A program made the position numbers and the translations under genes. Under the pieces are notes generated by a model that searched no databases, was not told where the DNA came from, and saw nothing but the letters and a program-made list of their open reading frames with translations. 64,000 bases of DNA from assembly GCA_000980705.1 (NCBI GenBank), contig LBCK01000002.1, forward strand, positions 434,001 to 498,000, given 5' to 3'. This stretch comes from Ruminococcus sp. UNK.MGS-30. GTDB lineage: Bacteria > Bacillota > Clostridia > Oscillospirales > Ruminococcaceae. Positions within the stretch are counted from its first letter, which is position 1. The number at the start of each line of letters is the position of its first letter. Below, piece by piece: positions 1-10,000 of this stretch.

Positions 1-16
1 CTAGCCCCAAAAACGG

Positions 17-55
17 AAAAGCGGTATGCGCTTACAAACGCATACCGCTTTTGGT
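17..55 (-). terminator. Intrinsic terminator of the patatin-like gene
   Basis: A perfect 14-bp stem (17-30 with 39-52) has an 8-base loop. On the minus strand it is followed by TTTTCCGTTTTT. It lies about 35 bases beyond the stop codon of the patatin-like gene. Confidence 0.8.
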
Positions 56-88
56 TTCCTATTTCCGTGCCTGCCGCAAAACAGGCGA

Positions 89-943
89 TCATGTTGCTGT
101 GTGTGCCTCTTCTCCCAGAAAAGCGGCGATCTCTTCCCAGCGCTGTTCCGTGAGCGCATAGCCGTGGCGGTAATACGCCCGAATTTTTTCCTCGTTCTGG
201 GTGAACAGCGGGATCGGCTTGATCTGCGGCCGCAGAACCAGAACCTTTTTCTCTTTCTGTGCCTGTTCCATTGCCTGAACCTGGCGCTCATAACAGGCGA
301 TGCGTGTGAGGATCGCATGATACAGCATGGGATATTTCTTGTAGTACAGCCGCCGGAGCAGGAGACGCAGCCGGGTGTAGTCTGTGGGATGGGCATTCTC
401 GTTGCCGGTGAGAACGACCAGCACCTTGTCGCAGCCCTGTTCCAGCAGATGCAGGAACGGGATCGGGTCAACGATGCTGCCGTCTACATAGTGTCTGCCG
501 TCCAGCTCTACCGGTTCACAGATAATGGGCAGGGCGCAGGATGCCTTGATTGCTGTAAACAGGCGCTGCTTGCTGCCTGCATCGGTGAGGTACGCCGGCT
601 TGCCGTCCTCGCAGCAGGTGGCGACAAAATCGGTCTGCATCGACGGATGCCGGTATGCGTCCCAGCTGATGCGGCTGGCGTACTCGTGTGCCATGTGATC
701 CAGGTTGAGAAACCGTCCAGTATGCGCCATGTGGCGGATGCCGAAATAACGGCTGTGGCGTTCCATAATCATCATTTCCAGAGCGACGCCCTGCTGCCCG
801 GAACGGTAGTTTAACACACAGCCTGCTCCGGCGGATGTTCCGGATGCTGCACCGGCATAGAAATCATGTGCCATCAGCGCATCCATTACGCCGGCGGTAA
901 AAGAACTGCGTTCAGCGCCGCCTTCCAGTGCAACTCCGATCAT
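89..943 (-). CDS. Patatin-like phospholipase family protein
   Basis: This is a predicted cytoplasmic serine acyl-hydrolase with a Ser-Asp dyad that probably acts on lipid esters. The glycine-rich oxyanion segment EGGAERSSFTAGV lies near the N-terminus. The nucleophile elbow is GTSAG and the catalytic Asp sits in DGS about 115 residues later. It resembles the YjjU/RssA-like bacterial patatins of about 280-300 residues. The frame stays open upstream to a GTG at 985, but that codon lies only a few bases past the -10 box, where transcription should begin. I therefore place the start at the ATG at 943, which has AGGAG 12 bases upstream and gives 284 residues. It diverges from rpe and ends at a strong hairpin. 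The true substrate cannot be read from sequence. Confidence 0.85.
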   Translation of the reverse strand: MIGVALEGGAERSSFTAGVMDALMAHDFYAGAASGTSAGAGCVLNYRSGQQGVALEMMIMERHSRYFGIRHMAHTGRFLNLDHMAHEYASRISWDAYRHPSMQTDFVATCCEDGKPAYLTDAGSKQRLFTAIKASCALPIICEPVELDGRHYVDGSIVDPIPFLHLLEQGCDKVLVVLTGNENAHPTDYTRLRLLLRRLYYKKYPMLYHAILTRIACYERQVQAMEQAQKEKKVLVLRPQIKPIPLFTQNEEKIRAYYRHGYALTEQRWEEIAAFLGEEAHTAT

Positions 944-987
944 AGAACTGTTGAACTCCTCTCTGCTCACGTTTTGATATGACACTA

Positions 988-1016
988 ATTATACCGGATT
1001 CCCGGGATTTTGTCAA
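988..1016 (-). promoter_or_regulatory. Sigma-A promoter of the patatin-like gene
   Basis: On the minus strand a perfect TTGACA (1011-1016) is separated by 17 bases from a perfect TATAAT (988-993). Transcription should start near 981, so translation from the GTG at 985 is very unlikely and the ATG at 943 is favoured. Confidence 0.85.
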
Positions 1017-1088
1017 GTTTTTGGAAGAATCGGGGCGAAACAGAGACGTCCGCTCTGTAAAAAAATGTGCCGTTTCCGGAAAACGCTA

Positions 1089-1117
1089 TTGACGAACCTC
1101 CCGATTTATTATATAAT
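1089..1117 (+). promoter_or_regulatory. Promoter of rpe
   Basis: TTGACG (1089-1094), a 17-base spacer and TATAAT (1112-1117). It diverges from the patatin promoter and gives a leader of about 70 bases before the rpe start. Confidence 0.75.
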
Positions 1118-1191
1118 AAAAAGTAAGATATTGCGGTATGCCCGGAAACCGGGAACAGTGCCGCAGATGCTGGGAGAGGAGCGTTACGCTT

Positions 1192-1860
1192 TTGAAAAAA
1201 ATAGAAATTTCTGCCTCGATCCTGAGTGCAGACATGGCAAATCTGACCGCTGTGACAGAGGGATTGGAACGGGATGGTCTGGATATGCTGCACTTTGATG
1301 TAATGGATGGGCAGTTTGTTCCGAATATTACATTTGGTATGCCGGTTCTGGCGGCAGTAGACCACTGCACAAACCTGTTTCTGGATGTGCATTTGATGAT
1401 CGCCGACCCCATTCGCTATGTGAAGCAGTTTGTGGATGCCGGTGCAGACCTGGTGACCTTTCACATTGAAAGCAACAGTGACCCGGCGGCGACCATCGCT
1501 GCGATACACGATGCCGGCGCAAAAGCAGGCATCGTGCTGAAACCGGGAACGCCCTGGGAAGAGGCGATACCCTATCTGGCACAGGTGGAAGTTGTGCTTG
1601 TGATGACAGTGGAACCCGGATTCGGCGGTCAGTCGTTTCTCTGGGATATGGTGGAAAAGGTCAAGGCGCTGCGTGCCTATGCAGATGCCAACCAGCTGTC
1701 CTATCAGATCGAAGTGGACGGCGGCATCAATGCAGAGACCGCACCCCATGTGATCGAGGCAGGCGCCGAGATTCTGGTCATCGGCAGTTATCTGTTCCGC
1801 CAGGCTGACCCGAAGGCAGCCATGGATGCGATCCGGGACGAGGCAGCAAAAATGGCATAA
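1192..1860 (+). CDS. rpe: Ribulose-phosphate 3-epimerase
   Basis: It interconverts D-ribulose 5-phosphate and D-xylulose 5-phosphate in the cytosolic pentose phosphate pathway. The (beta/alpha)8 family signatures are all present: SASILSADMANL near the N-terminus, LHFDVMDGQFVPNITFG with a metal/catalytic Asp, DVHLMI, MTVEPGFGGQSF, and the phosphate-binding EVDGGIN with a second catalytic Asp. The frame is open from an ATG at 1138, but GGGAGAGGAG lies just before the TTG at 1192. That start gives 222 residues, the usual family length, beginning LKKIEISASIL. The gene is followed after 33 bases by a membrane-anchored protein, probably on the same transcript. No rsgA neighbour is present, unlike in Bacillus. 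Confidence 0.95.
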   Translation: MKKIEISASILSADMANLTAVTEGLERDGLDMLHFDVMDGQFVPNITFGMPVLAAVDHCTNLFLDVHLMIADPIRYVKQFVDAGADLVTFHIESNSDPAATIAAIHDAGAKAGIVLKPGTPWEEAIPYLAQVEVVLVMTVEPGFGGQSFLWDMVEKVKALRAYADANQLSYQIEVDGGINAETAPHVIEAGAEILVIGSYLFRQADPKAAMDAIRDEAAKMA

Positions 1861-1893
1861 AGCCGCAGAATGCAGGAAAGAGGAGGCAGAAAC

Positions 1894-3018
1894 GTGCAGT
1901 CGAAACGTCAGCCGAAAGTGCATACGTATTCGAAAAAACGGAGACGGAAGGTGCGTCCCGGAAGAGCGATCCTTTCCATCGGCTTTACCTTTCTGGTGGC
2001 TGGTGTGATCGGTGTTGTGGGCTACAGCGTTGCAAAGCCGATCCTGCAGTATTCCGGCGCAGAGCATTCTCAGACCCAGCCGGAGGAGACGCTTTCTTCT
2101 GCGGCGGCAGAAACGGCGGCGCCGGAAGAGTCGGCATCTGCTGCGGTGACAGAGACCACAGCGGCACCGGTGCAGACGCAGGCAGAGGACGGCTATGTGC
2201 TGCCGGTCTCAGCACTGGAAAGCAAACAGGCGCTCCAGGCTGCGGCGGCATCGGCACGGGAGAAAATGCCGGACGGCAAACTCCTGGTGATTCCGCTGAA
2301 AGTCTCCGGCGGCGAGATCTGGTATCAGACCAGCGCATCGCTGGCGAAGTCCTGCGGCGCAGCAAAGGGCAGTATGACCCTGTCGGAGATCGTGGATACC
2401 GTGACCCAGCAGGGCTGGACACCGGCGGCGCAGCTGAGCCTGCTGTGGGATAATCTCTTGCCGGATGCGGATGCTGCGGCAGGGTATCGTGTCACAGACG
2501 GCAGCCGCTGGCTGGACAATACCAAGGAAAACGGCGGCAAAGCGTGGGCGAGTCCGTTCAGCACAGTGACGGTGCAGTATCTGACGGAGATCACCGGCGA
2601 GGTGAGCCGTGCCGGATTCTCTCAGATCTGGTGCAAGGATGCTGTGTTCCCGGATTTCCGGGAATCCGATCTGAATTACATCGGAGAAAGCGTTCAGAAT
2701 CCGGAGCGGAATGCGGCGCTGGTACAGCTGGTAAATCAGCTGGCACAGACTGCCGGCAATGTACCGCTCTGGGTAGAAGTGGATGCAGCAGATGCGGCAG
2801 AGGGAACGGCAGAAGTGTTCCAGCCGGATACACTGCACGTTTCCGGCGTTGTGCTGGATCTTGCGGAAAATGCAGCGCAGGCAAAGACGCTGCTGCCGCA
2901 GATAAAAACAAAGGCAGGAGATCTGCCGCTTTGTCTCACGGCAGATGCCGGAGCAGACTTGCAGGAACTGAAAGCGGCATCGCAGGACGGAAACGGTGTG
3001 TTCCTGTCGGCAACATAA
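1894..3018 (+). CDS. Membrane-anchored glycoside-hydrolase-like protein (DUF4015-like)
   Basis: A very basic N-terminus (KKRRRKVRPGR) precedes one transmembrane segment at about residues 24-45. A Ser/Thr/Ala/Glu-rich linker of about 60 residues follows, then an extracytoplasmic domain of about 250 residues. That domain shows the pattern of the putative glycosyl hydrolase TIM-barrel family: a strand with basic/hydrophobic residues, SRWLDN and WASPF, then a YLTEITGEVSRAGF helix and a VFPDF segment. This is the spacing of DUF4015 proteins, but the usual acidic residue before the FP motif reads as KDAVFPD here. The GTG at 1894 has AGGAGG 7 bases upstream and is preferred to the ATG at 1870. It probably sits outside the membrane, acting on or binding a glycan. 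The substrate is unknown. Confidence 0.6.
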   Translation: MQSKRQPKVHTYSKKRRRKVRPGRAILSIGFTFLVAGVIGVVGYSVAKPILQYSGAEHSQTQPEETLSSAAAETAAPEESASAAVTETTAAPVQTQAEDGYVLPVSALESKQALQAAAASAREKMPDGKLLVIPLKVSGGEIWYQTSASLAKSCGAAKGSMTLSEIVDTVTQQGWTPAAQLSLLWDNLLPDADAAAGYRVTDGSRWLDNTKENGGKAWASPFSTVTVQYLTEITGEVSRAGFSQIWCKDAVFPDFRESDLNYIGESVQNPERNAALVQLVNQLAQTAGNVPLWVEVDAADAAEGTAEVFQPDTLHVSGVVLDLAENAAQAKTLLPQIKTKAGDLPLCLTADAGADLQELKAASQDGNGVFLSAT

Positions 3019-3199
3019 GCGCCGGCGCTGCATCTCAAAAAAGGATTTGAAAAGAACGACTGCTGCGGTGCAGGCGTGCATATACATAGAAAAAGGAATA
3101 TCGTGTTTTGAAACAGAAACATGGGAAAATGACAGATAAGGCGGCACTGCATAAAACTTGTGCGGCGCTGTTCTGACACAGACAAAGGAGTTGGTCATA

Positions 3200-4159
3200 G
3201 TGGCTGGAAAATTTACTGTATCATTGGGAAAAATTATTGACGAATTTCATCTGGAAACCATCTATATGCCGAAAGACCCGGCAGAAATTCTCATTGACGA
3301 AAACGATGTGACCCGTCCCGGCTTGCAGCTGATGGGCTTTTATGAATACTTTAACCCGGAAAGAATGCAGATCATCGGCAAGATGGAGTTTGCCTATCTT
3401 TCCACCATCGACGAAGAAACACGTACTCAGCGGCTGGATGCGCTGATGTCCCGGCATATCCCGGCGCTCATCATCGCAAGAGAACTGCCCTATTTCTCGG
3501 AAATGCTGGACCTTGCGAAGAAATACGAAGTGCCGCTGCTGCGCAGTAAGGAAAGCACCTCAAACTTCATTTCCGGTCTGATCGCATTCCTGAACCTGAA
3601 CCTTGCACCCCGTATCACACGCCACGGCGTACTCATCGAGATCTACGGCGAAGGTGTTTTCATTACCGGTGAGAGCGGTGTCGGCAAGAGCGAAACAGCG
3701 ATCGAGCTGGTAAAGCGTGGTCACCGCCTGGTGGCTGACGATGCGGTCGAGATCCGCAAGGTCTCCAACATCAGCCTGGTGGGCAGCTCTCCGGACAACA
3801 TCCGCCACTTCCTGGAACTGCGTGGCATCGGTATCATCAATGCACGCCGCCTGTTCGGTATCGGTGCGGTCAAGAATACGGAGAAGATCGAATTGATCGT
3901 GGAGATGGAACAGTGGAATCCGGAAAAGATCTACGACCGCATGGGCGTGGACACACAGTTCGCCACTATCCTGGGCGTAAAGATCCCCATGCTGACCATT
4001 CCGGTAAAGCCCGGCAGAAACCTGGCAGTCATCCTGGAAGTTGCAGCGATGAACAACCGTCAGAAAAAGATGGGCTACAATGCAGCCGCAGAACTGCTGG
4101 ATCAGCTGGGACTGGACATGGAGGCAAAGGAAGTCGTAAAGGATTACGATGCGTTTTAA
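3200..4159 (+). CDS. hprK: HPr kinase/phosphorylase
   Basis: This bifunctional enzyme phosphorylates and dephosphorylates Ser46 of HPr. In low-GC Gram-positives it sets catabolite repression through CcpA. The Walker A motif GESGVGKS lies at residues 157-164. Further on come the VADDAVEI segment and the HprK signature around LRGIGIINARRLFG. The GTG at 3200 has AAAGGAG 9 bases upstream, giving 319 residues beginning VAGKFTVSLGKIIDEF. The frame is open further up to 3158, without a ribosome site. murB follows after 85 bases. In many Clostridia hprK heads the same cluster as murB, rapZ and whiA, as here. Confidence 0.95.
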   Translation: MAGKFTVSLGKIIDEFHLETIYMPKDPAEILIDENDVTRPGLQLMGFYEYFNPERMQIIGKMEFAYLSTIDEETRTQRLDALMSRHIPALIIARELPYFSEMLDLAKKYEVPLLRSKESTSNFISGLIAFLNLNLAPRITRHGVLIEIYGEGVFITGESGVGKSETAIELVKRGHRLVADDAVEIRKVSNISLVGSSPDNIRHFLELRGIGIINARRLFGIGAVKNTEKIELIVEMEQWNPEKIYDRMGVDTQFATILGVKIPMLTIPVKPGRNLAVILEVAAMNNRQKKMGYNAAAELLDQLGLDMEAKEVVKDYDAF

Positions 4160-4244
4160 GGACCTGTGAGCTGACAGCGGATACCGGCGGACAGTCGGAT
4201 ACCGCCGTTTCGTTACCACACGCTTTTGCTTGGGAGACAAAACT

Positions 4245-5183
4245 ATGAATGATTGGCAGGAACTCGCTGCGGTTTGCAGGACGTGCAATTGCAGCGTACA
4301 GTATGCAGAACCTCTCCGGAATCATACCACGTTCCGGATCGGCGGTGCGTGCGGCGCTTTTGTAAACATAAATACAGAAGAGACGCTGCGCCGGATACTC
4401 GGTCTTTGCCGTGACCGGAACTATCCCTACCTGGTGTTGGGAAACGGCAGCAACATCCTGGCGGCAGACAGCGGCTATGCCGGTGTTATCCTGCATTTGG
4501 GAAAGGATTTTTCCCGGATTCAGCAGGACGGCGACACGCTGTACTGTGAGGCAGGGGCAACGCTGGGACGCATCAGCAGATATGCTCTGGAGCAGTCCCT
4601 GACCGGTATGGAGTGCCTTGCCGGCATCCCCGGAACAGTAGGCGGCGCCCTCTATATGAACGCCGGGGCATACGGCGGCGAAATGGCAGATATTGTGGTC
4701 TCGGCACGCTGTATGTCGCCGGACGGCATGATAACGGAAGTGCCGAAAGCGGAAATGGGACTGGGCTACCGGAAGAGCGTTTTCCGGCAGGACGGCAGGA
4801 TCATTCTGGGCGTGACGCTGCGGCTGCAAAAGGGCAGCTATGGAGAGATCAAGGCAGAAATGGATTCCCTGCTGGGAAAGCGCCGTGCCAAACAGCCGCT
4901 GGAACTGCCTAGCGCCGGCAGTACGTTTCAGCGTCCGGTGGGGAACTATGCGTCGTTTCTCATTGACCAGTGCGGTCTGAAGGGCGCCAGCGTGGGAGAT
5001 GCGCAGGTGAGCAAGAAACACGCCGGGTTCGTGGTGAATACCGGAAAGGCAACTTGTCACGATGTGCTGGAATTGTGTGATTATGTAAAGCAGACGGTAT
5101 TGGAAAAGACCGGCTATCAGCTGGAACTGGAACCGGTGGTCATCGGAGACCCCGGCAAGCCGGCAGAGCAGCCCGGCAGCTGA
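4245..5183 (+). CDS. murB: UDP-N-acetylmuramate dehydrogenase
   Basis: This flavoenzyme reduces UDP-GlcNAc-enolpyruvate to UDP-MurNAc with NADPH, the second committed step of peptidoglycan precursor synthesis. FAD-binding signatures are NHTTFRIGG near the N-terminus, VLGNGSNIL, and IPGTVGGALYMNAGAYGGE. The YRKSVF segment, the catalytic-Ser region SAGSTFQRP and the C-terminal Glu segment ELEPVVIG follow. The absence of the Tyr loop places it in the short type II MurB group of Gram-positives. The ATG at 4245 has GGGAGA 7 bases before it and gives 312 residues. rapZ starts 31 bases downstream. Confidence 0.95.
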   Translation: MNDWQELAAVCRTCNCSVQYAEPLRNHTTFRIGGACGAFVNINTEETLRRILGLCRDRNYPYLVLGNGSNILAADSGYAGVILHLGKDFSRIQQDGDTLYCEAGATLGRISRYALEQSLTGMECLAGIPGTVGGALYMNAGAYGGEMADIVVSARCMSPDGMITEVPKAEMGLGYRKSVFRQDGRIILGVTLRLQKGSYGEIKAEMDSLLGKRRAKQPLELPSAGSTFQRPVGNYASFLIDQCGLKGASVGDAQVSKKHAGFVVNTGKATCHDVLELCDYVKQTVLEKTGYQLELEPVVIGDPGKPAEQPGS

Positions 5184-5214
5184 AAATGCCGTAACGAGAA
5201 AGGATGTGGAGCGT

Positions 5215-6108
5215 ATGCAGGAAACAGAAGATGTCAGAATGCACGTTGTTGTAGTGACCGGAATGTCCGGCTCCGGAAAATCGGTGGTCATGGATGTATT
5301 GGAGGATATCGGCTATTACTGTATCGATAACCTGCCGCCGCAGCTGATGGGAAAATTCGTGGACATCTGCCGGGAGTCGGAAAATCATCTGCAAAAGCTG
5401 GCAATTGCTGCGGATCTGCGCTCCGGGGATATGTTTACAGATGCGTACCGGACACTGCTGGATATGGAGCGCCAGCCGGATCTGGATGTCAAAATTCTCT
5501 ACATCGAGGCGGAAGACGAGGTCATCATCAAGCGCTATAAGGAGACACGCCGCAAGCATCCGCTGGATGAGCGTTTCGGCGGCTGCCTGCACAATGCGAT
5601 CGCCTACGAACGGGAGCAGCTGCTCCGGGTAAAGGGCATTGCGGATTACTATGTGGAGACCTCCTATTTCAGTGCATCTCAGCTGAAAGAACAGATCCGG
5701 GAAATTTTCCTGGACAATTCCTCAGACTCCATGTCCATTAAGGTGACATCGTTCGGGTTCAAGTACGGCGTTTCCACAGAGTCTGACCTGGTGTTTGACG
5801 TGCGCTGTCTGCCGAACCCCTACTATATCCCGGAACTGCGCCACCACACCGGTTGTGAAAAATGCGTGCAGGACTATGTGATGTCCTTTGAACAGTCCCA
5901 GACGCTGATGAAAAAGCTGAAAGATCTCCTGGATTTTCTTATCCCCCTGTATATTCAGGAGGGAAAGAGCCGTCTGGTGATCGCTTTCGGCTGCACCGGC
6001 GGAAAGCACCGTTCTATCACGTTCACAGAGCTGATCGGGGACTATCTCATTTCCAAAGGAATGCACGTTGTTAAGCAGCATCGTGATATCGGGAAAGACC
6101 GGTCGTAA
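5215..6108 (+). CDS. rapZ: RapZ/YvcJ family nucleotide-binding protein (RNase adapter family)
   Basis: This is a P-loop GTPase/ATPase family protein. In E. coli RapZ delivers the sRNA GlmZ to RNase E; in Bacillus YvcJ affects competence and cell-envelope homeostasis. Walker A is GMSGSGKS near residue 18. DNLPP and the Walker B-like DLRSGDMF follow. The C-terminal domain carries GCTGGKHRSI, the conserved small-molecule/RNA-binding segment. The ATG at 5215 (AAAGGA 10 bases upstream) is chosen over a GTG at 5206 that abuts the ribosome site. The length of 297 residues is normal. whiA follows after 17 bases. The usual partner gene yvcK is missing between them. Confidence 0.92.
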   Translation: MQETEDVRMHVVVVTGMSGSGKSVVMDVLEDIGYYCIDNLPPQLMGKFVDICRESENHLQKLAIAADLRSGDMFTDAYRTLLDMERQPDLDVKILYIEAEDEVIIKRYKETRRKHPLDERFGGCLHNAIAYEREQLLRVKGIADYYVETSYFSASQLKEQIREIFLDNSSDSMSIKVTSFGFKYGVSTESDLVFDVRCLPNPYYIPELRHHTGCEKCVQDYVMSFEQSQTLMKKLKDLLDFLIPLYIQEGKSRLVIAFGCTGGKHRSITFTELIGDYLISKGMHVVKQHRDIGKDRS

Positions 6109-6125
6109 CAGCAAGGAGGAGAACG

Positions 6126-7043
6126 GTGTCATTTTCCAATGATGTACGGGAAGAGATCGCCAGAAGCATCACGGACAGAGACCGGCAGTTCGCCTGTCTC
6201 TATGGCATCCTGCTGTATTCCCGTATCTTTACCCCGCAGCAGGTAGTGCTGCAAAGCGAAAGCCCGGTGTTTGCCCGGCTGATGCCGGTTTTGTTCCGTG
6301 CAGTGTTCCAGGCGGAGCTGCGTCCGGACGTGCGGACAGTTTCCCGTGGCGGAGACCAGTTTATGGTCAGCTATACCATTACGGATGCGGCGCAGATCGG
6401 GCGGATCTGTGAGGTGTACCACATCCATCCCGAAAAGCGGGAGATTCGTCTGTCCAACCTGGTGAACAACAGCCTCAGCGCATTTCTCGCCGGGGTTTTC
6501 TTCGGCTGCGGCAGCGTCATTGACCCGAACAAGGAATACCATCTGGAATTCAACACGCCCTCTGCGCTGCTCTGCGGAGACCTGCAAAAGGTGCTTGGCA
6601 GCATCGGCGTGGCAGGCAGATCGCTGGTGCGGAAGAATATGTATGTGCTGTATCTGAAAGACAGCGAGCATATCGAGGACACGCTCACCTGCATGGGCGC
6701 CCAGCAGTGTACCATCGAGCTGATGAACATTAAGATTCGCAAGGATATGCGCAATAAGGCGAATCGGGTGCGGAACTGCGACGAGGCGAACATCAACAAG
6801 GTGGTCAGTGCCGCCATGCGTCAGATGCAGGATATCCAGCTGATTATCCGATGCGGTCAGCTGGAAGCGATGTCGCCGGAACTACAGGAACTGGCAGAAC
6901 TGCGCCTGGAAAATCCGGAACTGAGCCTAAAAGAACTGGGCGAACTGCTTTCCAATCCCATCGGACGCTCCGGTGTCAACCACCGCTTTCAGAAAATCGC
7001 CGCTATGGCAGAGGAGTTGAGAAAACGTGCCGCAAATTCCTGA
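6126..7043 (+). CDS. whiA: DNA-binding protein WhiA
   Basis: WhiA is a Gram-positive DNA-binding protein with an N-terminal LAGLIDADG-homing-endonuclease-like fold without nuclease activity and a C-terminal helix-turn-helix. It influences cell division and chromosome segregation in Bacillus and sporulation in Streptomyces. The N-terminal MSFSNDVREEIA, the central FLAGVFFGCGSV and the C-terminal LGELLSNPIGRSGVNHRF are diagnostic. The GTG at 6126 follows AAGGAGGA by 5 bases. The length of 305 residues is normal. The last 17 bases overlap the start of dnaE, which suggests translational coupling. Confidence 0.93.
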   Translation: MSFSNDVREEIARSITDRDRQFACLYGILLYSRIFTPQQVVLQSESPVFARLMPVLFRAVFQAELRPDVRTVSRGGDQFMVSYTITDAAQIGRICEVYHIHPEKREIRLSNLVNNSLSAFLAGVFFGCGSVIDPNKEYHLEFNTPSALLCGDLQKVLGSIGVAGRSLVRKNMYVLYLKDSEHIEDTLTCMGAQQCTIELMNIKIRKDMRNKANRVRNCDEANINKVVSAAMRQMQDIQLIIRCGQLEAMSPELQELAELRLENPELSLKELGELLSNPIGRSGVNHRFQKIAAMAEELRKRAANS

Positions 7044-10000
7044 GAATGCCTTTGTGCATCTCCATGTCCACAGCGAGTACAGCCTGCTGGACGGTGCCTG
7101 CCGCATTCCAAAGCTGATCGAGCAGGTGAAAGCCATGGGACAGACGGCGGTGGCGCTGACGGATCACGGCGTGATGTACGGCGCATATCCGTTTTATGAG
7201 GCAGCCCGGAACGCCGGAATCCGTCCGATCCTCGGCTGTGAAGTCTATGTGGCAAAACGCACCCGGCACGACCGGGAGCATCTGCTGGATCGGAAAAGCT
7301 ATCATCTGATCCTGCTCTGTGAAAATCAAAAAGGCTATCAGAATCTGGTGAAGCTGGTTTCGCTCGCCAGTCTGGATGGCTTTTATCAAAAGCCCCGTGT
7401 GGACTGGGAATTGCTGTCCCAGTACCATGAGGGCTTAATTTGTCTGTCCGGCTGTCTCGCCGGAGAGGTGGCGCAGAAACTGACAGGGGATGACTATGCC
7501 GGCGCCAAGGAAACGGCGCTGCGGTATCGTACCTTGTTCGGCGCAGAAAACTATTTCCTGGAGATTCAGAATCATCAGATCCGGGACGAACTGCGCAATC
7601 TGCCCCAGCTGATACGGCTTTCCCGTGAGACGGGGATTCCGCTGGCTGCCACCAACGATGCCCACTATATCCGCCGGGAAGATGCTGCCATGCAGGAGGT
7701 ACTGCTCTGCATCCAGACGGGAAAAAGCCTGGATGACCCGGAGCATATGCACTTCGAGACCAACGAGTTCTATCTGAAATCCACGGCGGAAATGGCTGCG
7801 CTGTTTGCAGATGTTCCGGAGGCAGTTACCAACACTGCGAAGATTGCCGAGCGCTGTCATGTGGAGTTCCAGACCGGAAAGATCTGGCTGCCCAAGTTCA
7901 CCATGGACGGCGTGTCGGACTGCCGAAAGCTGTTTTTGCAGCTGTGCCGGGACGGCTTGTATCAGCACTACGGTGCGCATCCGTCCAAGGAGGTGCTTGA
8001 CCGGCTGCGCATGGAAATTTCCGTCATTACCGAAATGGGTTATGTGGACTATTTCCTCATCGTGTGGGATTATATCAACTTCGCACGCCGCAATGATATC
8101 CCGGTGGGACCGGGGCGTGGCTCCGGTGCAGGCAGTCTCTGTGCTTACTGCATGGGCATTACCCAGATCGACCCCATCCGGTATCAGCTGCTGTTCGAGC
8201 GCTTTCTCAATCCGGAACGTGTCAGTATGCCCGACTTCGATATCGACTTCTGCATCGAGGGCAGACAGCGTGTCAAGGAGTATGTGATCTCCCGGTACGG
8301 CGCAGACCGTGTGTCGGAGATCATCACATTCGACTTGATGAAAGCCCGTGGCGCAGTGCGGGATGCCGGACGGGCGATGGGGATTTCCTACGGACTCTGC
8401 GATAAAATTGCCAAGTCCATCGACTCCAGAAATACCATTGCCCAGACCATGGAGAGCAAGGACGGGGCAGATCTGCGGAAACTGTATGAGACGGATGCCA
8501 CTGCGAAAAAGCTGCTGGATATGGCGATGCAGCTGGAGGGAATGCCACGCCATGCCTCCACCCATGCCGCCGGTGTCCTCATCTCGGCAGTTCCCATTAC
8601 AGACCTTGTGCCGCTCCAGCGCAACGATGAGACCATTGTGACACAGTATCCCATGGGCGTGCTGGAGCATATGGGACTGCTGAAATTCGACTTTCTGGGA
8701 CTGCGGAATCTGACCATTATCCGGGACTGTGTCCGGGCAGTGCAGCAGTACGAACCGGATTTCTCCATGGATGCTATATCTCTGGATGACCCGGCAGTGT
8801 ACGAGATGCTGTCCCGTGGGGATACTGCCGGCGTGTTCCAGTTTGAAAGCGCCGGGATGCGCCACGTGCTGATGCGTCTGAAACCACGCTGCCTGGAAGA
8901 TCTGACGGCGGTGCTTTCGCTGTATCGTCCTGGTCCACGCTCGTCTATCGACCTCTATCTGGAAAACCGCAGCCACCCGGAAAAGATCGCCTATGCCCAT
9001 CCGATTTTGGAACCGATTCTAAAACCGACCTACGGCTGCATGGTGTACCAGGAGCAGGTCATGGAGATCTGCCGGGTACTGTCGGGCTATTCCTACGGCA
9101 GAGCAGACATTGTGCGCCGTGCCATGGCAAAGAAAAAGCAGGATGTCATGGAACGGGAGCGCCAGGCGTTCGTCTACGGCAGTGACGGCTCAGACGGCAG
9201 TTCGCCCTGCTGCGGCGCAGTGGCAAACGGTGTCTCTGCGGAAACGGCAAACGCCATTTTTGATGAGATCGCCGTGTTTGCAGACTATGCTTTTAACAAA
9301 TCCCATGCGGTTTCCTATGCGTACCTGGCGTATCAGACGGCATATCTCAAGGTGCATTATTTTGCGGACGATATGGCGGCACTGCTGACCAGCGTCATGG
9401 GCGATACCACCAAGACTATGGAATACCTCACCGCCTGTCAGAATGCCGGGGTAAAAGTCCTGCCGCCTCATGTCAACGAAAGCACGGCAGTATTTGCAAA
9501 GTGTGGCGACCACATCCGGTTCGGCTTGCTGGCAGTAAAGAACCTGGGGCGTGGCTTTATCCAGGCAATGACGGAACAGCGGCAGAAAGAGGGAAACTTC
9601 ACTAGTCTGGCAGACTTCTGCCGGAGAATGCTGCCCTGCGGTCTGAATAAGCAGGCACTGGACAGCCTGATTCGCTGCGGTGCGCTGGACGGGCTGGGAC
9701 TGAACCGGCGGCAGATGATCGAGTTCCAGGAACAGGTGCTGGCAGACTGCCGGGACGAGCGGAACAGCATTGTGACCGGGCAGATGAACCTGTTCGGCGG
9801 TGCAGACGAAAGGGCAGTCCAGGAGACGCAGATTCCGCCGCTGGCAGAGTATGACCGTGCATTTCTGCTCCAGCTGGAACACGACAGCCTGGGGCTTTAT
9901 CTTTCCGGGCATCCGCTGGAACAGGTGGAGTGGCTGCGCCGGCTTTGTCACGCCGTGGATGCGGCATCGCTCCGGGAACAGAAAGATGGTGCATCGGTAC

